DNA of 64,000 nucleotides from Symbiodinium natans (Eukaryota > Sar > Dinophyceae > Suessiales > Symbiodiniaceae): contig CAJNDS010001835.1 in assembly GCA_905221605.1 (NCBI GenBank), forward strand, positions 627,348 through 691,347, given 5' to 3'. Below, piece after piece: positions 50,201-60,952 of the stretch; position 1 is the first letter of the stretch; every line of letters starts with the position of its first letter. The position numbers and the translations under genes are program-made. Under the pieces are notes generated by a model. The model was not told the DNA's origin. It did no database searches and saw only the letters and a list, made by a program, of their open reading frames with translations.

Positions 50201-52889
50201 AGGGTTGAAGGAATTGGGGGACCCAGCCCTGCAGGCAATTGAGCGAGGCCCAGAGCCAGACCGCATATCCTTCAATACTGCCGCGACCCAAGAGGGACAC
50301 TGAAAGCCCGTGCGCTGCACGAGCACGCAGAGCATCCGGAAATGCTGAGTTTTAAGCTCAGGAAGGACATGAACCCTAATTAAAAAGTGATGGTATGTGG
50401 ACGTGGAGGGTCGATGATCCCAACTGTAGGGATCATTTGGATCCTATGGTACCAGAATCAGACCTGCGGCACAGGTCATCACGGCACTTGGGCGGAGCAG
50501 TCAGTGGAGGGCAGCCTTGCAGCTGCTTCAGGACGAACCCCCATAAATCCTAGATTCCTCAACCCTTGGCGGCTGCTGGCGTACTTGTTGATACCTGATT
50601 CAGGGTGTGAGGTGGGGATGTCCTGTTCCGACCGAGTGCCTTTTCAAGCCTTGCCGGCCATGCGCGGGTGTGAGAGAGTCAAAGCAAACCTTAATGGGCT
50701 CAGGATGTCATATAGCCAGAGATTTGCAGTCAGGACTTCGAGACACGCAAGCTGGAGCCAGGCGCCATATCTTTCAATGCTGCCATCGCCGCATGCCGCG
50801 GGCTTACTGTCAAAGCATCCAAGTCCTGGCAGGGTCCCATCCATCTCAATTTCTCAGCAAACCTCAGCACGTGCGAAAAGGTGCCGCAACAAGGGACGCT
50901 GATGCGGAGAGCGCCCCCTGGCATTTGGCGCTGCACTTACTCAGGAGTGCCAGGGATAATTCGGGACAACCATGAAGACATGATGACTAACTCAAGAAAG
51001 TTGCCGTCGAAAGTGTGCAGGAGAGGCCGGACTGTCATCGTAGACTTTCCGAGACTGGAGGCGAGCTCTTCCTTGCTCAGTGCTTGTGGCAGAGCTGCTC
51101 GCTGGCAAACAGCTCTTCTAGCCTTTGGCGAGATGCACGACTGGGGCCCGAAGCCAGATGTGGCAGCTTGCGGGGCATTATTAGATGCTTTCGCCAGGGC
51201 AGGCCTTTGGTTATTGGCTTTGAATCTACTGAACAAGATGGCTTGTACCTCCTCCCTTCCAAAGCCGGACATCGCAGCCTACACAGCGGCCATCAGTGCT
51301 TGTGCCGCTGCGTACAAGTGGGAGCAGGCTATCTCTTGTTTGCTGGACATGCGTGAACAGCTCGTGCCGGTCAGTGCGGCTGCATACAACGCCGCAGCGT
51401 TGGCATGTGAACGTGCAGTCCAAGTTCAGCCACTCGTGGACCTGGTAGACAGCATGCGGACAGGGCACCTGCAACCCGACTCCATCACATTCCTGGCCTT
51501 GACCAGTGCTTTGGGCAAGGGGCATCAGTGGGAGCAGGCTTTGGGTGAGTTTGCCAGGGTGCGTTCTTCAGCCGTGCAACCTTCAAGGAACCTGGTCAAC
51601 AGTGCAATCACTGCATGTGAGAAAGGCCATGCCTGGCTTTCGGCAGTGTCAGTATTTCGAGAGCTGCGCACCTTGAGGATCACGCCGAATGTCGTCTCCA
51701 GCAGTGCAACCATCACTGCAGCTGCGGGAAACGAGGAATGGCTACCGGCTCTTCGCCTACTTGACAGCATGAGATCTTGGCAGGTGCAGCCTGACACGAT
51801 TGCTTGGAATTCAATGCTGGATGCAGCCCAGCTGTCATCCCAGTGGGAGTTTGCATCCGAGCTACTCGGCAACATGGCCTCAGGCAGTGGTCATGTCGGT
51901 GTCTTGGCACTACTCGCTGCGGCTGTTGCTTCTGAAAATGCCGAGCATCCGGACACACTTCTGCGTTTAATTTCAGAGCTGAAGCACCAAAGTGGAAAGG
52001 AGCTGCGTAGCGAAGCTTGCAAGCAACGAGGGCATCGAGAGGTTGACACGGAGCCTAGCAGCTTGTCACACCTAATAGAGGTGCACGAACTCCTGATGAC
52101 CCACGGAGCAGCTTCTTCAGAGCTTCAGGAGGGAACAGCCACGGCCATTTTCCGGCCCTGCCTAACATCTTTGCAAGGCTTGTGTGACCACGGCGTTCGC
52201 CGGGACCACACCTCAACTGGATCTCAGCTTTGGGAGCCCGTGCTGGAGAGGCAGTTCAGCCTAGGCGGCGAGCATTGCTTCAGAAATGGGGTTTAGGGTT
52301 TCTAGCGTTTGGGGTTTAGTTCAGGTGTATAGGGTTTAGGGGGGCTATGTGATTATGTAGAGGCTTCTGGAAGAAGACTTTTGATAGGTGTAAGCTGCTG
52401 GCCAGGCAACACCTTCACCCTCCTTGCATTGGGCCATGGTAACATGGCCAAGCAAGGCTGCAAGTGGTCCAGCACGGCCGCCCACCAGGCCAGGCACATC
52501 TCCCACGCCCAGCTGGGTTATCAGAAGGCACCCATGGCGCCGTCCGCCGAGGGCTTGGCAGGATGGTTCGCTGCCACAGAGGGACAGAAGGGACAAAAGG
52601 GACAAAAGGGCCAAGACCGAGGCCAGGTCGTGGGATATGGGGGCGAAGGCGAAGGGCGGGGACTGCTGCGTCCCGTGTTCGTGCAGCACGACCGGTCCAG
52701 GCCTGCAAAGTGGTTTTCAGTGCCTACAAAAAGTGTCTGTAAGGTGTCCTTTCACTTTCCTGCCATGACCCGGACCCGAATCACCTTATGAGTCACCTTG
52801 GAAAGTCGACTTTGATAGCAGATCGGTTGCGCGTCAGGCATGCAGAGAGGCTGGCGCTCACGCAAGTGATTCTGTGGTGGCGGGCTTGA
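47229..52889 (+). CDS. PPR protein with deaminase-like HAE motif, 3' end unresolved
   Basis: Pentatricopeptide-repeat protein, a helical RNA-binding scaffold that usually works in organelles. Exons: 47229-47300, 47417-47509, 47836-47926, 48566-48631, 50043-50110, 50235-50282, 50475-50531, 50734-50801, 50894-50944, 51021-52282, 52406-52700, 52838-52889. About 14 repeats are visible by the Trp-containing helix phrase: RWQAAIARL, QWSSALQLL, NWPLAASML, QWRAALQLL, PWHLALHLL, RWQTALLAF, EWLPALRLL, QWEFASELL and others. Early exons hold one repeat each; exon 10 holds eight. After the repeats comes a Gln/Lys/Gly tract (QKGQKGQKGQ) and then LLRPVFVQHDRSR joined across a GC-AG intron to HAERLALTQVIL. 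From memory this resembles the HxE zinc-site start of the DYW-like deaminase domain on some PPR proteins. No matching PCxxC half was found downstream, and the last exon meets TGA at 52887-52889. Either an exon was missed or the domain is broken. Confidence 0.8.
49470..49490. repeat. G homopolymer
   Basis: At least 21 consecutive G (49470-49490) inside the 1411-bp intron 48632-50042. Confidence 0.9.
49588..49680. repeat. AT-rich TAAA/TATA microsatellite
   Basis: TAAG, TAAA and TATA repeats in the same intron as the G homopolymer. Confidence 0.85.
52283..52345. repeat. TTTAGGG-like repeats at a PPR intron start
   Basis: Degenerate units (GTTTAGGGTTTCTAG, GGGGTTTAG, AGGGTTTAG) fill the first half of intron 52283-52405, directly behind the exon edge. 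Read through, they would supply an early stop. Confidence 0.75.
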
Positions 52890-53703
52890 CGGGTCGACTC
52901 CCGCACCCTGCTTGGCTCGGTAGTGCAAGGAAGTTGTTCGCAGGGGTAGTGCATGACAACCAGTTCTCAGCGCCAGCACGGGGAGACAAAGGGAAAAGCA
53001 AAAGGCACGGTCACCAGTAGCCCTAACGACCGAGAGACAAAGAAAACCCTGTGGCATGTGGATGCTAGTTGGCATCGCGTTTGAGTAGCCTGGGAGATGA
53101 CAACAGAAACAGATACAGAAACCATGTCTGAATGCGGGTTCGCCAAGCCCCTTAATTTCAAGATATTCATGTGACGGGTTGTATGGGGCATTGGCCTGCG
53201 ATGAGGATTGCAATTCAACAATAAGGAACAAGAAATCGGTAAGGTCTGCAGGGCAACCGCAGTCACATTCTCAAGTTGATGTTTGAGGCAATTCTGGGTA
53301 CTCGTAGGTCTTCCCACCGTCTACCAACAGTTACGACCGAGATTAGCCAGAGGGGATTTGCTGCGGAGAGTCATTATGCTAAGCTCTTGCAGCGCGCGTT
53401 GCAATGCTACAGATCGTTACTCCACAGAGTTTGAGAAGGTATCCCCCAAATCCAAACCTAGCTGCGAGCTGGCTTGCTGAAATCCGCGGCCCTACCAGAC
53501 CTCCAGCAAGTTCCCTGCCCAAAATCTCCGGGGGGGTGTGTGTGCGTGTGTCGCATCGCGAAGATCTCCGCTTGTGTGAGAGACGAAATTCAGATCAACC
53601 AGGCTCAGGCTGCAAGCTCGGTGTGCCGAGAACAGAATAGGAACGGCACCGTGACCGTGAAAGTGGACCCGTCTCAGCGAATGGATGCCACGGGTTGAAG
53701 GAG
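52890..53703. other. Gap between the two PPR genes
   Basis: About 800 bases in which the missing half of a deaminase domain was sought and not found. The open frame at 53474-53698 and a helical piece at about 53345-53440 (HYAKLLQRALQCYRSLL) are unassigned. Confidence 0.4.
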
Positions 53704-56700
53704 ATGAAGGAGCTGCTGAAAGTCAAGACGCCCAGGCAGGTGACGGCGAACCTCAAACGCATCTGCGAGAGCGGGGATGTTCATGCAGCCTGGCGTGCTC
53801 TCCAAGCTGTCCAAAAAGACGCAGTCCAAGCCAACGTTATTCACTACAACACGGTCATTAGTGGCTGCCAAAAAGCATCGGACTGGCAACTGGCCCTTCA
53901 CTTGCTGTCTGAGCTGGGGCGACCCGACGTCAGAAGCTACAGCGCCGCGTTGGAAGCTTGCAGTTGTGCCAGCCAGTGGCAGGCTGCCTTGAGTTTGTTC
54001 GGCTCCTGCGTGGGCTCCGTCCAGACGGATGTCATTCTGGTGGGGGTTGAGAACAAACCCCTATAGAACAAACGGCAAGTTACAGTAGTTGCGGTAGGGA
54101 TCTCTGGCAAATGCCCCGTTACAGGTCAGTTCGGCAATCTCCGCCTGCGGTGCCGGAAGCCAGTGGCAAACGGCCTTGGACCTGCTCTGCACACTTCCGG
54201 CGGCCGGGCTCCAGGCCGAAGAAATCACATGTTTGTAGTAAGGAGGGTCCCGGCTTCGACAGCTATGTCCCGGCTTCGACAGCTATGCAGCAAGTCATGA
54301 TTTCTCATACTAAGAGTATATATATATATTACATGTACTCTTCTTTCTTCAAAGCAGAATCCATGTCGGTACCACTCGTTGCCTGTACAGTGTATTAAGG
54401 CGCAAGTTGTACTCCAGGAACTCATGTTGGAGTCTTGAGAAGCCTCGAGCCGACATGTAACATGGCGGAGGCGAACTTGGTGACCTACACCAACTGCCTC
54501 TCTGCCCTGGCCAGAGGGGGGCAGTGGCAGCACAGCTTGGCCCTTCTACTTTTTATGCCGCAGGCCAGTTGGATGGTTCAGGAGCGTATGTCAGAAAAGG
54601 GATGCGGTCGAATCCATTCCCTCTGATGTTTGGCCTGAAGAATGTGGATCGAGGTTTGACGTCCAACCCAAAGCCCTCTAAACTCATGCTCGCCCAAATT
54701 CCGGAAGTGTCCGGTCTGGACTGGGATTTGATTTTGTGGGCAAGACTTAGTTTTTCCCCGGGGCGGGTCTGGTAGTCGAGGATTGGAAAGTTTGCGGGTT
54801 GTGGGCTCTGGCATGCAGGCTTGAGATGTGTCAGGCAGAGCTCCAGCCCAACGTGTTCAGCTTCAGCGCTTGCCTCAGCGCGCAGCTTGCCTAAATTGGC
54901 ATTGGGTCGGTTAAGCCGCTAAGGATGTTTCAACTATTTCAGTTGAAGCTCGCTGGTCATGTCTTAGCCCATCTTGTCCCAGTGTTGGGAGGTGCGAGAC
55001 GAGCAGCAGCTGGCAATCAACGCTGGAGCTCCTTGAGCTTATGCAAGGCAAGGGGGTGGGGTGATGCTGACGTGGTTCTTGTAGTGTCGGAGGGCTGCAA
55101 GCGGTGGATGGGCGTCGGGCTGCTAGTTTTGTAGAGTCGCAATATTGCCCAGACCTTTCTTTCGGTTTTTCTTGTTTGCAGGCTGGATAGTCTCGGCAAA
55201 CGCGATAACCTACAACTCGGTGCTGAGTTGCTGCGTCGCTGGATCGCGCTGGGACCTGGCACTGGAATTGCACGACTCTCTGAAGACCCGATCTGGGTTT
55301 GCCCCAACACCTGTGACTTATACTGCACTGATGGGTGCGGCGACACGCGCACAGCGATGGACGCTTGCACTGCTTCTCCTGGTAGAGATGCAAGCTACGG
55401 GGGTTCGCAGCAGCACAATCACCTGGAATGGCTTGATGGAGGCGCTCCAAGCAGGCCAGCAGTGGCAGCGTGCCTTGGAGCTTTTCACGCAGTTGCCGAG
55501 CAGGAGTTTGCGGCCGGACACTTTCAGCTTTGGCGCAGCCATCCGTGCCACGGCTGCCGCCGACAACTGGCGCCTTGCATTCTTCCTTTTGGCTGAGATG
55601 CCTGAGGCGGGGGTGGCTATGGACGGATTTGCCTTGAGCTCGGCCATCCAGGCATGCGAGCAAGGTTCACAGTGGCAAGTGGCCCTCGATATGCTTGTGT
55701 GCGCAACATCACTCAGAGTAGAGGTTGACGCCGTGATTGGCACAGCCGCGATTGCAGCAACAGGGAAAGCAGGACACTGGCAACATGCGCTGAGCGTGCT
55801 CCAGCTCATGAGTATGCAGGTGGTGCGGCGCAATGCCGTAAGCTACAGTGCTGCCATCACGGCATGCGCTAAAAAGGGCCAGTGGAACTCGGTGTTGGGC
55901 CTCGTGCAAGAAATGGTGGAGAAGGACTGCAGAATCTTTACTTCCAAATATGACCACACCGTGCAGGCTGGGAGCTCCCTGGACTGCTTCAAGCACACAG
56001 TCCTGGTAAGCTTGCTACAAACATCAACGTCCACCGCAGATCCAGTCCTCTTTGTCGATGCACATGCTGGAAGGGGCATCTACAACATTGATAGCCGCTC
56101 CGCTGGACATCTGAACTTTCAGTCTGGCATCGCTCAGTTAATTCATCGCTTTGGAGACACGCTTCCAGCCCACCCAGCTGTGAGAGAGTACTTAGCTGCA
56201 GTGCGCAGGCACAACTCGGATGGTGTTTTGAGCTTCTACCCTGGTTCGGCAGCGTTGGCTTTATCTTGGCTCCGCCCGCAAGATACGGCGATGTTCTTTG
56301 AGCTCTCAGAGGACATGTTCGTCGACTTAACTTCCAACTTAAGAGGTCTCAACCGCGGATGTCGACAAGAGGTGATTTGTGCGGACTCTTACTGGTGGAT
56401 GTTGCATAAAGCGATTCCAGACGGCAAGGGTATAGTCTTTCTTGATCCGCCCTGCGACCCGTACGAATTGCACATCGCATGGAGCTTGTTCATGGTGAGG
56501 CACTTGCGACAAGAACGGCCTCGGCTCTGCCTTGCGATGTGGTATCCCTGTTTAGATGCCCTGCAGATCTCGAATCTCCATGGTCAGGCTGCTTCCCTGG
56601 GCGTAGGTGAGATAGTGGTGGCCGAGTTTGCAGTGACCGATCCAACCCGGAGCTCCTTACAGAGTTCGGGTGTCTTGGTTTTCAATCCACCCCCTGAAGC

Positions 56701-57022
56701 TGCAGCCATGCTCGAAGACTTACTGCACTTTCTGGCCAGAAGCCTTGAGTCAGGGACTGCCGAGGTGCACACGAAGGTGTTCCAGCTCTGCGCCGAAACA
56801 AACCAGCGCGTTCTTTGCTGCGTTGCTTTGATCAGATTCCTCGCTCCAACAAAATCACCCCAGAAAAAATCTCTGCAACACACGGTTCAGAGCCTTGGTT
56901 TGGAGGCGCCTGTTCTTGGCCCGATGTATCCAGAAAGCCTTGTGACGGATAGCCATTTCTGGGATAGTTGTGGGATCATCGGAGGTGGGCGCTCCAGAAA
57001 CAGCCGAGGACACACTGGTTAA
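53704..57022 (+). CDS. PPR-RlmJ fusion: PPR tract plus rRNA adenine-N6 methyltransferase
   Basis: Exons 53704-54039, 54125-54214, 54471-54563, 54835-54881, 54992-55047, 55182-57022 join in frame to 820 codons. Residues 1 to about 460 carry some 13 PPR repeats, shown by DWQLALHLL, QWQAALSLF, QWQTALDLL, QWQHSLALL, RWDLALELH, QWQRALELF, HWQHALSVL and others. From residue 464 the protein follows bacterial RlmJ (the 23S rRNA A2030 N6-methyltransferase) along its length: YDHTVQAGSSLDCFKHTVLV, DAHAGRG (SAM-binding motif I, about residue 500), FYPGSA, FLDPPCD (motif IV, about 629-632), AMWYPC and SSGVLVFNPPP. Inferred role: a PPR guide that brings an adenine methyltransferase to a particular RNA, probably in mitochondrion or plastid. 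Oddities: motif IV reads DPPC where RlmJ has DPPY, and repeats 7-13 and the whole enzyme share one exon. The junction between the two parts lies inside that exon with no frame break. Start ATG 53704 is the first in frame; an upstream targeting exon may be missing. Confidence 0.87.
54247..54286. repeat. 20-bp perfect tandem duplication
   Basis: The unit GTCCCGGCTTCGACAGCTAT occurs twice head to tail inside intron 54215-54470. Confidence 0.9.
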
Positions 57023-59614
57023 AGAACGTGCCAGTTAAGACATGCAAGCGACTCCACCCACCCCCAGTCTATGTGGGACGAAGCAAGAAACGCCCCGTCT
57101 GTTGCCGGACTTGAGACCCAGCACAAGCGTCCCCCAACCAAAATCTAATGCTTTGCATGCATCGACCGAGGCGTGGACTTCATCATTGGGTGACACCGCT
57201 GAACCCTCTCGTGGCGGCCTGTTGGGGTTCAAGCGGGCCAGGGCTAGTGGACGTGAGACCACCACCAAGCCCTAAGGTGAACGCGGCTTACGTTTGCAAC
57301 CATCCATGTCAGAAAGTGGCTTGGACAAGCGACTCAGGCTGTCAAGAAGCCTGGCCAAATGTGGACACAGGACCGGCAAAAATTCCATGATGGCACTGCA
57401 TGCAGAGCAAAGCCATAGCGTGCGGTGCCGGCAAAGCACCACAACAAATAGTCAGCACCAAAGTGGGCAGCAAGCGTCCATCTTGTAGACCTTGCCTCCC
57501 GAACAGGAGATGGGCAGGAAGAGACCTGCCTGCACCCTACCACGGGGGGGATAGAAGACTTTTCTTCGACTCCTTTGCGTAGTTTGTAGTATCCCGGCCG
57601 CCTCGATCCAGGCATCCGCCAAAGTCACCGGTCGCTTGGCCCATTGGGAGAGATGCCATTGCTGAGCCGCGCTGACGTGGTGTGTCCAGCAAGGTCGCAA
57701 CAAGCAAGACGGGGTCAGCAGCTTAGTGGTGCAATAGAAACATCCCTCAGCTGCCACTTGAAGCCATGAGCAGTAGACTTAGAGACTTAGGCCTTGTGGG
57801 TAAAGATTGTATGCAGGTTGCCTACAGAGAAGGTAGAGCAAAGGCCCCAAGAGTCATCCCAAGGCTCGCAAGCCCCCTGGCTGGGACCATGCCTCGGAGG
57901 TCGCTTGGCTGCACTCTTTTTGGAGCTGTTTAGGGTTTAGGGTTTAGGGTTCAGGGTTTAGGGTTTAGGGTTTAGGGTTTAGGGGTTCTTGTTTGGGTTT
58001 AGGGTATCGGGTTCAGGGGGAAAAAGCGCGTGGTCTTCGGGATAAACACATGCCGGCCACATTCTTCTTAGGGTTGGGAAAGTACATATGTACAGCGCTA
58101 CCTCGGGGAATTTCCTATTCAACTCATGTTTTTTCGAGGTTGGGAGGGCATGCATTTTATGGGGCTTGGCAATGGAAAACGGAGGATTTACAGTCGCCCT
58201 TCTAGCTGAGTTTCCTCAAGCTTCTACGTGCTTAAGTGCAGTTTGACCGGTGCCGGTGGAGGCTAAGGTTGAGGTGATTCAGGAATCGATTCGCCAGACT
58301 GCCTTCCTAAAACTCAGCTTTGGGCTTTGTGGATTGAGCGTCATTCTGCGCTCCCTGTAGGGCAGTGTGACGTTGTAGAAAACCACTTTTAAGCCGGTGG
58401 TTTCGCTTTACAGGTTTGAAGCTTGCCAGGGCACAATGCTCTGCACGAAAAAACATCGCGGGTTGTGGCAGGCTCAAGATGTTGGAACATCAACGCTCGC
58501 TACACGCGTGTACTCGGGGGTAGGCCTGGACAGCGTCATAGATCATCGGGTCATGTTGGCCCACATGTTACATACAACACGTTGATGTCAGGCGCTCCGC
58601 CGGCTTTTGAATGGGAAACCTGTCGTGACATTACGCGCGTGGGGCGAATTCGCTCATATCGAGCGTGCGCTTGTGACATCACGCCACCTGGGTCGACTTA
58701 ACCCCGTCGCCCAGTAGGGTCTTCGGGTGTGGCTGCATCGTCGATCGGGTTTGGAAGCAGCTCCCCCAACAAAGCAGGATTGATATTTGATCGAACAAGC
58801 AACCTCTTAAAATGTAAGACCATCGGCGAAAAGGAGTGCCAAGGAGAATGGGAATAGTCGGAATAGTGCCCGACGTGTTTGGCGCTTGTCCACATGCACA
58901 AAGCACAACACTGAGGCCAAGGACGGTCCCAAGTACCGCCGTGACTTCTTAGCCAGGCCAAGCGGGGAAGCATGGAGTTTGTGGCCTAGAGTCGCAGGGA
59001 AGCTGGTCGGGGCAATTTACCATGTCCACGCATGTAATTGGCGCGGTCATGGTGCGTGTTTTTGTTTTTCCTGCTTTTCTTTGGGGTGCCCCCCTCATGC
59101 TCCCCCCCCCCCCCTCATGCTCCCCCCCCTGCTCACTTCGAGGTCTAGACTCTTTCAGGTGCCGATGCAAAGGCTGCCAAGACCAATCGCTACAAACGAG
59201 CTTGAAACCACTGAGCGTCAGGCAAAAAAACCCTTCTCAGCTGTTGCCACAATCCCATATTATAATGATATCTTGGCGAGCCTTTAACTGCAGGGTTTGA
59301 GACGAAATGCTTGTCCAACTTGGCCGTACAAAGTAGCACGAAGCGAGTTAACTAGTTCAAGAAGACAGGACATCCGAAGCAACGATGCTCCACCATCCAC
59401 ATTGACAGCCGAAAGCTGCACATCAACATTAATTCACTCAGTCCACACACCAACGGCAGAATGTGCAACTTTAATCTTATTACTTCGGGAAACTCAAAGG
59501 CTGGCTACTACAACCACTACGACGATGACTCACATACCACTCTTTCCTTTGTAACAACGACTGCTCTTGTCGGCGCGGTTGTGACTGCTATTGCGGCCGC
59601 TGCTCTTGTGTCAG
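57023..59614. other. Stretch without a firm gene
   Basis: It holds a TTTAGGG array (57929-57984). Exon-like pieces at about 58885-58990 (AKDGPKYRRDFLARPSGEAW) and after a tttcag at about 59159 may be upstream exons of the gene that ends at 60043, but could not be joined. Confidence 0.4.
57929..57984. repeat. Telomere-type TTTAGGG array
   Basis: Eight head-to-tail TTTAGGG-type units with one variant, followed by scattered single units to about 58006. Confidence 0.95.
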
Positions 59615-60043
59615 GCAGCGGGAGAAGGTGTGGCAGTTGCGTGAGCAGTTGAGCCGATGCCTTGCACTGAGTCCGGAAGCTGTGGAGGCTGTGGGGCATG
59701 GCAACTTGGGGCTGTTCAGAATCAGGGTTCCTTTTGGGGGGGTCCTTCTTCGACTACATGGTGCTGAAAACCAGGTTCGGGGGGGTAGGGGAGGGGGGGG
59801 GAGAGATAGAGCACCGTCTCGGGATAGGGAATGCAGCGTGAAAGGGTTGTGCAAATGTGCACCCTTCTTCTTGCACCGTTTTGCGGCCCATATCTCAAAT
59901 TCGATGTTTGGAGCCTTTCAGGTCAGGTGGAGAAGGAACGTCAAGACCAGCGTCTGGGCCATGTTCGCAAGGCCTTTATGGCAGCACAGCAGGACGAAGG
60001 GACGCGCCACATAATTTGGCAGTGTGCGGATTTTCATGGCTGA
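59615..60043 (+). CDS. Last two exons of an unrecognised helical protein
   Basis: Exon 59615-59718 follows the acceptor gtgtcag and reads QREKVWQLREQLSRCLALSP then EAVEAVGHGNLGLF. Joining at GA (59719) to the acceptor gcctttcag (59920-59921) gives exon 59922-60043, reading QVEKERQDQRLGHVRKAFMA, then AQQDEGTRHIIWQCADFHG and TGA. The frame is continuous and the protein is strongly helical and charged. An alanine/valine-rich hydrophobic segment upstream (59545-59612) may belong to it. I do not recognise the family. Confidence 0.5.
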
Positions 60044-60952
60044 AGCCTCTAGAAGCCCCCCGCAAGTACAACTCAAGTTGGCTGTCGACACAACGTTCGA
60101 CCTTCGACCCTTTGAAGCAACCAGACCGAAACCAGAGACCGGACCGTATCAGACCCGTAAGACGTAAGCCCCTTTAACCCAAGGTGCGAGCGTGAGTCCA
60201 AAGAGTGGCCAGCGCAGGATTTGTCAGGGCTTAGAGTCTCAGAGGCTTATAAGGGCCTGAGGGCTTAGGTCTAACGGCAAGGGAACCTTACAGCAACAGC
60301 AAAGTCTTCGGGATTGGCCTGAGGAGCTAAATGCCAAGAATCAGCACGAACGAAAGCCAGGCCAGCTCCCCAGGCACCTGCAGCAAATGCAGCATCCACT
60401 GGCAGTGGCTAGGCTCTTGTTCACGTTGGTTCCTGGAGCGTTTCAACTAAGAGCAAATCTGGATTTTATGAATTCCTTGTCGTTAACCCGGAGTTAGCCC
60501 CACTTGGCGCCCAGAGGCCATCGACGATGTTTGCCCAGCATTCACTTCGAGTGCTAGTCTCCTGTGCATCTGGAAACTGATCACACCCAGGCGTGCGACA
60601 CAGCCGCAGCAAAGATGCGAGGCCTTGCGAAAGTGTTCATCATGGCTTAGGCACTTCTTGCATTTCCCATGCTGTAGCAGAAACATGGGCCTTGCAGGAT
60701 CAAAGCCGACCACTCCACTTTGCTTGGACTGTACCTCAGATATCCTTCGGTTGCGCGCGTTCAAGGTGAATCTATGCCTCAGGGCTCCACTGGCTCCAAC
60801 ACCAGGCACCTCGCCGCGTCACCTGAATCGCAGGTGCTTGCACTCTTTTGCAGCCCCTCCACACAGAAACCGCAACTTTGACCATCTGATTTGCAGATTT
60901 GTAGATCCTTCATCTTGCATTGGGTCGTCTTAGAGTCTTAGAGCCATCTTGT
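60044..60952. other. Spacer before the transporter gene
   Basis: No supported gene; short overlapping ORFs only. A targeting or 5' non-coding exon of the transporter could lie here. Confidence 0.4.

Noticed and set aside
53520-53640. Cys-containing frame that might supply the missing PCxxC of the deaminase-like domain
   Set aside because: The residues do not form PCxxC in any frame and no acceptor joins it to HAERLALTQ in phase.
54911-55663. Minus-strand ORF of 250 codons opposite the PPR-RlmJ gene
   Set aside because: It is the antisense shadow of conserved PPR repeats on the plus strand.
60936-60951. AGCCATCTTGT just before the transporter start, loosely like the spliced leader
   Set aside because: Only nine of eleven bases match and the position relative to an acceptor is wrong.
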